DNA from: Pisaster brevispinus
Taxonomy: Eukaryota > Echinodermata > Asteroidea > Forcipulatida > Asteriidae
Direction of reading: 5' to 3'
Length of the DNA: 64,000 bases
NCBI GenBank assembly: GCA_023634235.1
Contig: JAMKCF010000013.1
Location: 17,981,705 to 18,045,704 of the forward strand
The translations under genes were made by a program, and so were the position numbers. The notes below the pieces were generated by a model. That model was not told the origin of the DNA and searched no databases. It was given only the letters and a program-made list of their open reading frames with translations. Positions 1-11,500 of the stretch are shown here, piece after piece (the stretch's first letter is position 1; each line of letters opens with the position of its first letter).

Positions 1-1602
1 AGATCGTTTGGGCATTTTTATAGACTACATGTAGGCTACTCATCGTCGTTTCATTTTCGTATTTTTTCTTCGGGGTGGGGGTCAAATATTTCAAATGCTT
101 CTCTGGATCGTTACGGTTGTTGTTGGTTTTTTTTTTGAACTAGTTATTATACGATTTCAGTTTTGAACTGTATCCAATTCTATAAATTATCACAAGGACT
201 TCCTTATCAAAACACACAAAGAGCCTAGCCTGAAGCTGTAGGCATATAATAGTGAAGTTCAACATTGTTTCAAATGCATAATGGTGTGAATGGGTAGGCC
301 TAATGATTACAACAATATAAATAGGGGAAAAAACGTCAAAAAGTTAAATAACTCCGGACTTATTGTTTACGTACACGATGGTTATCGCGTGACGTATAAG
401 ATAATTTGATTTCAGTCATGTAGCGAACGCTGCATGCTTCCGTGTTTTTGTAAAATCTTTGTTTTCACTAATAATGAACTTGCTACCAGTGCCAAGTCTT
501 TATAAGAAATAAGTTCGTCTGCTTGCAAGACAATTGTCACCCAGATCTGTCCAAACCAAATGAATGAAAGTGAGCAAAATCTCGGACAAAACATGGTCCA
601 TCAACAAGTGTTTCCTAAAACGCAGGCTAGAAGAATGGTGTGTTGTTTATTGACAAATAATGATTTCATAATTGTTGTTGTGTTCCGAACAGTGTGTCGT
701 ACCCTTTTGACATCTTTTTGTAGGAACTGGGATGTCGATTTTGAGCTATAGCTCAAATCAGGTAGTTCTGAATCCGATTTCAATATATAAATAACCAACT
801 GTCCGGAATACTGTCTTTATTACAGAGAAACTTTTTTAAAAAAATTCTTTTTTCTTGCTTCATTTATACAATATGGGCCCTTTTAGTTGGTAAGCAGTTT
901 ACAACAGGAAATTCTATTTTTTTATTTAAATAGAAAGTCGATAAGTTTGTTGTTTTACTTTTGACAAAGAATATTAATTACAAAAAAACTGAGTGTACAT
1001 TTTGGAGCCCTTTCTTTCACAATACAAACTGCTTTTGTTTATTTTGATGATACTTTGACAACATTAGATCTGCAAATCGATGTAATGTTGGAACCACGAA
1101 TTTCAAAATAAACACAATCAAAACACAAACAGCAGATTGTTCAAACATAACATCGTCCTGCTTATTAAACAGTTGCAGCAAATTTGACACGATGTTGTAA
1201 GTTTGATTTTCAGAGTATTCGGCTCTAGCAAACAAATCCACGACAGTATGGGGACAAACAGTTATTAATTTAGTTTTTAATTAATTTGGAAAAATATTAA
1301 AATGATGTATTATGTTTTATCTAAAAGTATTGCTTCAAAAACTGTTATAATCATATCATTTTAGTTATCGTAAAAGTTTGTTTTAATTTGATACAAAAAT
1401 ATGCACGGTGTATGGATATAGGCTAATTTAAAGAGCATATGTTCATATCTTTCCCGAACAACTAAATCAACAAATGAGTTAAGTAGAACATACGAAATGA
1501 TTGAATAATGGGGCAGTTACTATCGTGACCTTGTTTACATGTAGTCACTGTATCAGTGTTGGCTGTGTGTTGCTATAGACGAGTCGTCCAAATATTGCAC
1601 GG

Positions 1603-1636
<34 letters not shown>

Positions 1637-3175
1637 ACACCAAAAAGGGAAAAACTCATCGTGGTTGCGATAAACCCATAACGGGCAAATAAAGACAGTT
1701 ATGATGCCCTACGCCGATGGGCTGTAAAGATAGTTCCTGATAGACGCCGTCTGGACCTGCAATTTGGATTCTGGCTTTGAGCTGCGCCAAGCGTTATAAT
1801 TTGTCTACGCAGGGCTTAGCAAGTTGTCCACCGGCCAATCGTGCAAGGAATTTGATAAAACTCCGGGGTACCGCGCACGGTGTTTACGCATAACGTAATG
1901 CGTTCATGATCCGTTTGCCCGTAAAGATGGTTGACTTCAGACTATGTGACGTCAGTGGCAACTATCTACACTCAATGAATCAAGAAACCTTTGGGGGGAA
2001 TACAAACATGCATCTCTGGTGGGATTCGAACAAGACCCCAGAGTTCCAGAGCAGATGTCTTATCCACAAGACTACTGAGATCGCTGAATGACGAGATCGA
2101 GGCCAGTTTGAATTCATGCAAAACAAGGTTGACGTTACTCCAAACATTGGTAACTGCCACAGACCAGCATCCACACTTTGTGCGGCCCAACATGAAGTTT
2201 TTCCTGGTCATTTTCGGCAAATAAATGGCCACAGGTCTATTTCGCGCGAAATTTAAAGATTCTCAAAACATACAATCAAGCTTACTTAATGAGTGAACAA
2301 TTGTTCTTTTACGTCATGCGATCCGATACAAAGACAACCATTCAATTTAACAATCCAATCTCAAACATCATTTAAATTCGTAGCAACTTTTCGCAGAAAT
2401 CTCAAGTTGCGTATAGGCTCTGCTAAATTGAATGCAGATTTCGAATGGCTAAAAGAACGCCTTACAAATTTCATTGAATTTTCTGTTTACATTTGCATGC
2501 CTAAAATTGAAAGTAAAAAATGGCGGTTTCAACTGAAGAGGCAAAACCGCGCTAATTCAAGAAAGTAAAATAAAAAATGACTTGGAAAGTTAATAACAAA
2601 CCTGTAAAAGTTCAATCGGTAGGCAGAGTCATGAGTCAAATGTGACGAACTCTGTCACCGTTTCAATTTCACTGTTTTCAAACGTCGGATTTCGGACTAA
2701 AAAACGATCGCATTTCAGGTAAAACAATTTAAAGATAAGTTTTTCTCCTTGATCATTTGCAAGTCATGTAATGTGTGAACCTTTTCTGTTTCAAACCTAA
2801 CCATGTCATGCACACACTTTTCGGACGATTTTTGTTTTCAAATGCTCAACACGTTCCGAGTTAATTCAACTGGTTTACGTCTTAGCGAGTCTGGGTTAGA
2901 ATAACAGCTTTCAACTTAGGCCATGGTGTAAGTGTTTCTCAACATTTAGGGTAGCTCACACTGGTGGCAAAGCTGATGTTTCGATTGTTTTGTACTTTTA
3001 ATACCCTTTCGCCATTTCTGTTGTCATAATTGGTCTTTAACCACCCTGACCATACCATAACTACTGCACATCAGTTAAAAACAATACATTATAAGTCAAC
3101 TCGTCACGTCTACTTTTTCTTTACATTCTGACTAATATTTGTTCTATTGACAATTACATCATCAGATCCATAGGT
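1..3175. other. Intergenic, no gene recognised
   Basis: This is AT-rich DNA with short homopolymer runs, including a poly-A tract near 1606-1634. Open frames are short (under about 90 codons), have no recognisable domain and overlap on both strands, so I treat them as chance. No RNA gene or convincing mobile element was seen. Confidence 0.6.
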
Positions 3176-3180
3176 TTATT
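3175..3180 (-). terminator. Possible polyadenylation hexamer overlapping the GPCR stop codon
   Basis: On the minus strand the last codon and stop read CAA TAA A, so AATAAA overlaps the TAA stop. If used, the 3' UTR would be only a few tens of bases. It could equally be coincidence in AT-rich DNA. Confidence 0.3.
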
Positions 3181-4210
3181 GTAAAGTCAAACTACAGGTA
3201 CTAAATGGAAGAACAGGTGTTTGTTTCACTTTGGCTCTGAGCTTACAGAGTTTCAGCGGGGCCAACATCTTATAACATGCTGTCCTGAACTCCGCATTGC
3301 GGTACGAATAAATCAGGGGATTCATCACCGAATTGGCATACGCAGGAAACTCCAAGATCGTCTGCAGGAGGAGAGTGGTATAAGGGTCTAACTCCATAGA
3401 TGCCTCGATAAAGAACTTAAGTGACATGGGCATCCAACAGGCAGCAAATCCTCCGAGGATGATTGCTGTGGTCATGGTGGCTTTCATCTGGGCAGATTGC
3501 TCCTGCACAGTTTGGGTCTCATCCAACCGCAGCAGAGCTCGTCTGAGAGCCGCAATGCGGTTTGCCTGAGACCTGGCTGTCCGGAATATGTGAAAGTACA
3601 TCAATCCCATTGCGGACAGAACCACAGGGATGAAGACTGCAAATATCAGCATGAAGATTTGGACGGCGTGGGATATTTTGTAGTCCACGACGCAAACTGA
3701 CTCATTCGGGTTGCCGGACCCGATGTTCGGAATGATCCCAAACACAACGCCTAAAATCCAAACAGTTGTTATAATGCAGAAATACCGTTGGGGAGTCATG
3801 CTCTTGTGATATACCAAGGGGGTGATTATAGCAAGGTACCTCTCCACGGTTATTGCAAGTAATTGGAAGAGGGACACAGCGGAGAATGTAAAAGCAGCTG
3901 TGAAGAACACCATACGGGTTGCCGTAAAGCAAGTGATGTGGTTCTGAACCAGCCTACCGACGATCGCTGTTGGAACCCCCACCAGCCCCGTCAATAAGTC
4001 CGCAACGGATAAACTTACGATGAAAACGTTACTTCTCTTACGGAGGTTTTTTTCTCTGTAAACGGCCAGCAAGACTAAAAAGTTACTGAAGAGGGTCGCG
4101 AGGATAAGTGGGGAATAAAAACAGATCACGCCGATTACAAAGTCACCAGGAATCTCAAAATTGGTTTGGTTTGACGATCGAGGAGCTGTTGACGTTTCAT
4201 CAGTCGTCAT
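3176..4210 (-). CDS. Class A (rhodopsin-family) G-protein-coupled receptor, adenosine-receptor-like
   Basis: This is a 344-aa single-exon receptor predicted to sit in the plasma membrane and couple to heterotrimeric G proteins; the ligand is unknown. The N terminus carries one N-glycosylation sequon (N14-Q-T). Seven hydrophobic segments follow. Landmark residues are visible: N43 (TM1), SLSVADLL with D71 (TM2), C94 and C173 for the TM3-ECL2 disulfide, ERY at 123-125 in place of DRY, W151 (TM4), CWMP at 258-261 (TM6) and NPLIY at 297-301 (TM7). An amphipathic helix 8 (RNAEFRTACYKML) with a nearby Cys suitable for palmitoylation comes next. The pattern around ERYLAI..PL.Y and the RNAEF helix 8 recalls adenosine and related amine-type receptors, but subfamily is inference. 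A good splice acceptor (pyrimidine-rich, ending CAG at about 4212) lies directly before the ATG, suggesting a 5' UTR intron and supporting this start. An AATAAA hexamer overlaps the stop codon. Confidence 0.9.
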   Translation of the reverse strand: MTTDETSTAPRSSNQTNFEIPGDFVIGVICFYSPLILATLFSNFLVLLAVYREKNLRKRSNVFIVSLSVADLLTGLVGVPTAIVGRLVQNHITCFTATRMVFFTAAFTFSAVSLFQLLAITVERYLAIITPLVYHKSMTPQRYFCIITTVWILGVVFGIIPNIGSGNPNESVCVVDYKISHAVQIFMLIFAVFIPVVLSAMGLMYFHIFRTARSQANRIAALRRALLRLDETQTVQEQSAQMKATMTTAIILGGFAACWMPMSLKFFIEASMELDPYTTLLLQTILEFPAYANSVMNPLIYSYRNAEFRTACYKMLAPLKLCKLRAKVKQTPVLPFSTCSLTLQ

Positions 4211-6641
4211 TCTGAAATGAAACGATGGGGGAATTTGGCCTCAGTTGTTTCCTCCTAAGCAACGACAATTCTGCAGCGCATATTTCTAACGATCCTCTTG
4301 TCTGATAGAAAGCGATGAAATTGTCTGTCTTAAAAACTGCTGCATTCGATGACGACTTTAGTAAATTCTTCAAATCAAAACTTGAAAAATAATCAGCAAT
4401 GGCTACTTGGCGGTGTCAAGGTATAAGATAACAATGGGGTTTCCTTCTGATGCAGTCATTGCATTCCCTGCTTGTTATTTCCTACAGGGAGATAGAGAGA
4501 GATGTGACCATCCATCGAAGAAATGGATTTGGGAAATGACGAGGTTTGAGGGTTTTTGGTTTGTCACTGTCAATTTCCGTGCTGCACATTATGTTGATGG
4601 AGCACAGATCTGGAGTTATCTCAAAAGAATACATCCAAACAAGAAACATTCAAGCGCAAAATGTTCATCCGAAGCAGTTGTAAATCTCTCCCAAACGTAT
4701 CCAGACGAGGTTTTGCGGGATTTGACGGATTGTTTGTTCTTTTCTTCATCAGGTACCCGAAAGTCTTTGCAACCGGTTCTGTTTTCGTGTTAAACAACCC
4801 TTGAGCAATGTCACCACATGACCGGTGGTTCTAGACCTACATTCAACCGCCAGCTCCAGCGCCGTAAGTAAGTCGACATCGTTGTAAAGTCAAATACGGG
4901 ACGCACACAACAAAACTCTTGTGCTAAAAAAAAAAAAAAAGAAAAAAACGCACCAAAAACCAGATCAACACATTTTCACAACCGTTCGTGTTCTTTAAAA
5001 ACCACCATCATGCGTGTTCCCGATTTGCTGGAGAACGCTTGGTTTACGGTCTGCTTGAAAGTAAAGCGGAGAGGTGTTTTGGGCGAGAGACTTCGTGTTC
5101 GGTATTAAAACCAGAATAAACACAATGTTTCCCCGGGTGTTTTCCAGCTAGTGTATGTGCACGGCGTACGTTTCTTAATCCGACGTGGATGCACGTGTAT
5201 CGTTGTTGGATCACTCCATCTGTCTTCTCAACCATTATCGAAACCTCGTGACTGTAAGGGGAGAAAATGAGCATCAAAAAAATAACAAGAAACATAAATA
5301 ATAGAAAACCAAACTATCCAACGGCTGTTGAATGTGACGCCATCAAAAAGAGTTTGATTGTTTGCGATGGTGCAAAAAAAAAGGACTAAGACCAGCGAAC
5401 CGATTTTCAACTGGTTCCATGAACCTGGATGTTCAAGTATTTTGGATGCCCCTTGAAAGAAACCTGTGATACCAAAGAGTCGTAGGGTCGTAAGAGCCTG
5501 TGTTGTCTTCTCTCGCCGACGGATCGATAACTGCGTTTGTTGGCATGGTAACGTACCAGTGGCGTCCGTAATGATGGCATGTCACACTAGAAACGCAATC
5601 ACGAACAATTGGACTATAACTCTGAGGTGAATGACGGGAAAATGAGCACCCTTTTTTTAAAGGGGGGTGTCTGTTGTCATGATCATACGTGCCTTTGACT
5701 GATGATGGACTTGAACTATAACCCCGCTGCTCGCACACGCACTAGCCGCAATACAATAACGACGGCGCCTGTTCTGGTGTGACAATCGCCTGGTGGCGCC
5801 CTTTCGTGACGTTAGTCCTGTTCACCGAATGATAACGCACACAAAGGGCATTCCTGACCATTACGAAACAAGAATTATTTCGCTCCCTCGAAATGATATT
5901 TCGAAGGAACAAAAATATTTTGAGGGAACACAATATTTTTTCGAGGGAACGAAGTACTTTATTCTTATTTTACCTGGTGTGTTTTTCAAAGCTGTCCTTC
6001 GATGCGCTCTGAACTGTGAAATAGGACAAGTGATTTATTTTCCCTTTCACCCTTTTTGTTGCAGTCAGACTGCCCTTAGTTTTGTCCCCAAAGGCCACCA
6101 AAACCCACGGCTATGATGAAGCGCAATAGTTTTTGAGAACGGCGAGTAAACCAGTAATATCACTATAGAGACGGTCACCAACATCATACGTTGTGTAGTA
6201 TGCATCGGAGATGGGTCTGTCTCGTACGCTGTGATGTGCGAGGCATGGTATAAATAATGTATGAAGTAGTCGACGTCAGCATACAAAACTTTGTGCGTGA
6301 TTGGCTGAGATTGTGTGATATGGAAATGTTGATGTACAGGGGAAAAAAATCGCGCAAACTGCGAGCATAAGTCGAGGGGTCGAGGGGGTCGTGGGTCGTG
6401 GGTCGTGGGGGTAGAGGGGGTTTTAGAACAACCCGTATGTACGGTGCACTGAAAGGCTTCTATAATGAGATGCATGATCTGAATCCAAGACCGTCTAGGC
6501 TTTACTCGTTCGCTGTTAACAACACAGATCTAGAAATTGAACAAATAGTAATGTCTGTAATGCTGCGTTACATTGTTTTACTCTTTATAGATCGAAGCCC
6601 AAATGAGGTAGGTAAACCATCTGTACCTTTTTTGTTTCCTT

Positions 6642-6654
6642 TTGCTGTTGCTGC

Positions 6655-6685
<31 letters not shown>

Positions 6686-6795
6686 ATTGCTGTTGCTGTT
6701 GCTGTTGTTGTTGTTTAGTGTTGTTGTTGTTGTTGTTGCTGCTGCTGCTGCTGCTGCTGGTGCTTCTGCAGCAGCAACAACAACAATAACAACAG
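6642..6795. repeat. CTG/TTG trinucleotide array with inverted CAG/CAA end
   Basis: The run alternates TTG and CTG units, then ends in CAGCAGCAACAACAA-type sequence. It could therefore fold back on itself as a long hairpin. Poly-Ala/Val and poly-Gln/Asn frames through it are low-complexity artefacts. Confidence 0.9.
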
Positions 6796-8294
6796 AAACT
6801 ATTTGATAAATTATTAGTTACGAATGGATCGTGTATGTTACTCAGCCTTGGTAGCTTATCAATAACGTTTAGACGGTAGACCAAAGGACACGTTAGTAAA
6901 TGATCTTAGTTAAATCCATTGCTTTGGTTTACCGGCTTGGGCTCCGATAGTAATGTTGAAATCGTTTTGAAAATGGTTCAAAGTAAAATTAATAATGTCG
7001 CACTATGTCTGCTGAACTAACAGTGTAACAATAATTAAACAGCACTAGCAGGACTGGTTTACAGTACACGCGATTCCTGACTGGAAAAACCAACATTATT
7101 GAACATTGGACTGTAACGGCCCTCTATAGTATAATATCGATCGCGTATTGTTAATTTCGCAAGCCTACTACTCCATTAGTGAGGAAGTGGTCGTACCATC
7201 CAACAAGCGCTTCTAGTTCTATCTTTTTAACGTGCAACTACATTGTGGCTATACTGTTGGCAGACATATCGGGAGCAGCAGCTTCGAACGAGTAGAGAGC
7301 GACTATTTGATTGATAGGTGCTCGTGTACAGCTACGATCAGGTAAATATTCGTCAACAGATAATGACAACAATTGCAATTTTTTATTCTACCATGTTTTA
7401 GTAATTTTTGCACACGACACTTGCAGCTGTTGGTTGTAAACATGGACGTTCAGCTCAAGGTCTCGTTTATATAGCTCCAAAATGTGTTTGGTTCGACAAA
7501 CTAATCCACTGTATCGTGCAAACAATTGGCAAACTCTGCACACCACCACTGCTGTGAGTGTACATCGTTTTAGTGACCTGGCACACTGTGTTATCACAAA
7601 GCCTATAGGAACACCACCAGTACTTGCTCTATGGCAATACATAGTTGCCTATAACTAAGATTAATATGTGATAACAGTGTGGATTCATAAATGATGGCTG
7701 AGCACGCCGGGTATAGCTGCAGACCGTGACAATGACCCTGTACCACCGGCTTACAGGAGTGTGTGGACCGCGGAAGTGTACGGTAATGATCGGTGGAGAA
7801 TTGATACTCATCCACACGGAGTGTTCTCCCTCACAAGCTGATCCACCAACAGAGGGTCTCTGGACGTATAGAAGGAAATAATCTGAGCATGTTATCCCCA
7901 AACTTGATTCTGGCAAATTGGAGTGGCCACAATGCACGTGCATATACAATTCCTGCTAAAACATGCACTCGATAGTCTGTGGCAGACATGTTGTTCGCAG
8001 AATCATGACAGCCTTGATTTGAAATCATAGGTTAATCACAACGCCATAATATTTCGGGAAACGCATTGCTACGGCTGAAAGCTGGTGTAGTCGTTAGGGA
8101 TTTTCTAACCATTTGGCTAACCATATTTGACCTACATGTGACCATGGAAATAGAAGGAATTGCACATCCATGTCAGGCACAAGCTCAAATAAATTATCAC
8201 ATTGCTACAATTTACAAAAAGGCGCATACTTGTATGGTACAAAAAGAACAGCAGAGAACGAATTATAGGCGCGACTTCATTTGAAACGTGACCG

Positions 8295-8357
<63 letters not shown>
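8295..8357. repeat. (ATT)n microsatellite
   Basis: About 21 consecutive ATT units, without visible interruption, lie roughly 230 bp upstream of the first coding exon of gene A. Confidence 0.97.
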
Positions 8358-8590
8358 TTATCTTTAAAAACATCAGTTGCTGGCTTTCTAATAGTGACTA
8401 ATTGAGACCACAGCTATAATGCAGTGACTTGGAACTATATCCGTGTAGTGCAAATTGCCTTGAATATAAAGCCTGGCACTGTTTCTATTAACCCGTTGAC
8501 TCTCTGTTGGTGACCCACGAGGCTTTTCAATCCAGTTTCTGCAACATAATAACATAATGGTGAAGTTTCATTTTTTTTTTTATTACAGGC

Positions 8591-11500
8591 ATGGATACCA
8601 TTGTAAATACAATGCACCGTAAAAAGCGGGTCACCGTAGCTGTCTGTGTTTGTGTTGCTGCAACCGCCCTTCTGCTGCACTATAATCATTCTCATAGGTA
8701 AGCAAACATCATTACAAGTCCTATTAGTGTGCGCTCCCACAGTCTAAAGTCCAAAATTGTTCTTATATTAAGTAATACTATTCAGTTGTTCTTTCGTTTC
8801 GATAGTTCGGTGTGTAGGAGTTAAACCATATGGTTGCGTATGAATTAAAACTCCGCATGTTTATTATTTTACTGTTGTGGTTACAATGTGATATTATGTG
8901 AACACGGACGCTGTTATTATTATCTATCTATCACCAAACCTGGTTATAAGCTGTCTGAAGATTTTATTTGCGAGAACATTGCTCCGAAACGCCCCACACT
9001 CGATGCTTATACCGATTTACCAAATCTATAAAAACTCCTGATTTAAACAGTCTCAAAAATCTTTTACAAAATTTAAATCACTGTTCGATGTGTCAAAAAA
9101 ATCCTTTGTCATTCTCGTAAAGAAATATATAATATGTATATTTATGAATAATAGGTACAGTTCAAAAAAACAAAAAACCTAAAACAACAACAATAACAAC
9201 ACACGCATTCTATTTTTTGCATCCCTGTGGAGACATCTTTTGTTCTTTCCTTCGTCCCTGTAGTTAAGAACCTCCCATAGACTTTGTACATAAAATTCCT
9301 TGTGGAGCAACCCAGTCTTTAGAATTTCCCTATGGAGACCCTTTGTTTTCCCTTTTCTGTTTTGTTCTTGGTCTCCATAAGGTAGTGAAAGTGAAATCAC
9401 GCACACACGCACACGCCACATTTTAAATCAATTTGAAAATAAAATTCAGATTGTCAATGTAATGTTTATTGTAGTAAGAACTTTTTTTTCGAAGTTTGAT
9501 TTATCATTTTTATACAATTGTTTTTGGCCCGGACAGATTATTTTGTGTTTCATTAATTTAAAATCTGGTTGGAAAGATATTTTGAAAGTAGAAGACAATG
9601 ATTCATATTATAATCCTTGAAATTGTGTGGTTTTGTGTAATTTCATGACAGAACACAGTATATTGTTTAACAGAATTTTTGACTCCACAAAATGGCGGAC
9701 CATATAATCCGTTGGTTGTAATTCAAGAGGCAAATTTATATTTTTTAATTAACTCACAAATTACAAAACACTTTAGGTGTTTTTGTCCATGAACAGCTCT
9801 TGAAATGAAGAGCTATTCTGAGCAGCAACATTTGGAGAGATTTAATGGCAATGTTCCCCTTGAATGACACATTGTTGTGCACCCTGTCCCTTCTTAGACA
9901 AGTTCCAGATCAGCGTATTTCTTTCAAACTCGGCGGCGGTTCAGCTCTGATCCACATGATTCGGGAAAAGGACAGGATGAAGGTCGAGTTGGACCAACAG
10001 GTCAACAGAGACTTGGATACCGAGAGGCGTTGGGGGCTTGGGGAGCAAGAATACCACCGGCCGATGGACCAGGGAAGAAAGTAAGTCACTTAATGACCTT
10101 GGCTCCTCGTTCTTTCAGAGGCACTTGATATAACTTTAGGGGGACTGGAAACTTATGAAGAGATGGAGAAACTAGTGGCAAGTTTACGTATGATACTCCA
10201 TATACAGATATTTTCAGGGTTACGGGCCAAGGCTCTGAAACGAACTTGGATGATGTGAAGACTTTACAATCCTGAAGACCGCATGAGTATACTGATCAAA
10301 ACATCGAGTTGCCACTTCCAAAGCCTCAATCGCTCTCTAGATATTAATATAAAAGGTCGCTCCTCAACATGTCCGTGCTGAATTGCACGGTGTGGTTTCA
10401 TATTCAAATTAGAAAAATACTATCACGATCAGATGATGGCATGATTGTTCCGGAGGATTGCAGTTTTAAGGGGCATGGGCGGATCTTTAGTGGAAGCCCC
10501 AGGGGCAGGTCTGGATCCCCATTCAAAAATAAAAGGGAAAACAATGAAATTATTTCTTTTTTAGAAAATCAATTTTTAAACAAAGTCCGTCAATCATCTA
10601 GATAGTTACTTGGATGCTGGTCGAAGTTCTTGTCTTCTTTCTGTTTTTGACTGGACTTATTTGCGTAATTATGACGAACGTCTTGGTAGAATGAATTTCA
10701 GGCCCAAATCACATCTTCAAATGTAGGTGTTATCGTCAAACAAAAAGGGGTTTAGTGATTGGGCTGTGTGATACGGACTCCTTCCCCTTCCAGTTATAGT
10801 ATGCTAGGTGATAAGTTTATTGATGTATATTCAGTTGCTACATAAAATGTTGGTGTGTGGGGCGGAGTAAATTCTGAACATGAATTCCTCTTATATAGTT
10901 TGGTTTTTTGTTCCTAAAATTTCAGGCTGGTTAACGTAGACGTATTGAACATTTTGGAGACGCCCAAGACGAAGGAAAACATTTGGTCAGACTATGAGCA
11001 ACTTCTCTTGCATTGGAAATGGAAGCCGAGCCAGACTAACCTGACCCGAGTCAGGTCAGTTGAGTATACATCAAATTCAAACAGTCATAGTATTTGGTTA
11101 AGGGCACCCGTAGAACCCAGCGTTGGGCTTTTTTCTTTCTGGAGCTGCTTCTTGTATGCCCTTAGGGCTCTACGCACACCAAGAACAAAAGTCTGAACAA
11201 CCTTGCAAAGTTACTTACCACAGTCTGTTATTCAATGGTCAAATTGAGGAAAATGTTTGCAATTGTTTTTCATACTGAAACTACTTTCGAATTTTATGTA
11301 GTTTCTTATTATTATAGAGTACACAGAAGTATGACTAAATGGACATCAGTTTGAACGCCCCTGCCCTCTCTGGTTACACCATCGTTCTTTTTGAAACAGC
11401 GATTAAAATAATCCATGCTTCAATCTTAGTGGAACATAAAGTCAACTAACCCAATTTTTAAATGAATAATCCAGAGAGGAGTTGAAAGCACACGGTGTGG

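Larger units (their letters stand above)
4211..8588. other. Intergenic between GPCR and gene A, with microsatellites
   Basis: No convincing gene. A 128-codon frame at 4407-4793 (plus) has no recognisable domain. Around 5870-5955 there is a cluster of related short units with the theme TCGAGGGAAC or its variants. Two trinucleotide arrays are listed separately. The far right end supplies the presumptive 5' UTR intron acceptor of gene A at 8588. Confidence 0.55.

Noticed and set aside
4407..4793. 128-codon plus-strand frame upstream of the GPCR
   Set aside because: No recognisable domain, no paralogue in the window and no clear splice partners. It is kept only as a mention in the intergenic entry.
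6684..6884. Poly-Gln/Asn protein (and Ala/Val repeat protein on the other strand)
   Set aside because: Translation of a trinucleotide microsatellite with no flanking coding signal.
8295..8357. CRISPR-like or satellite array
   Set aside because: Simple ATT microsatellite without spacers.
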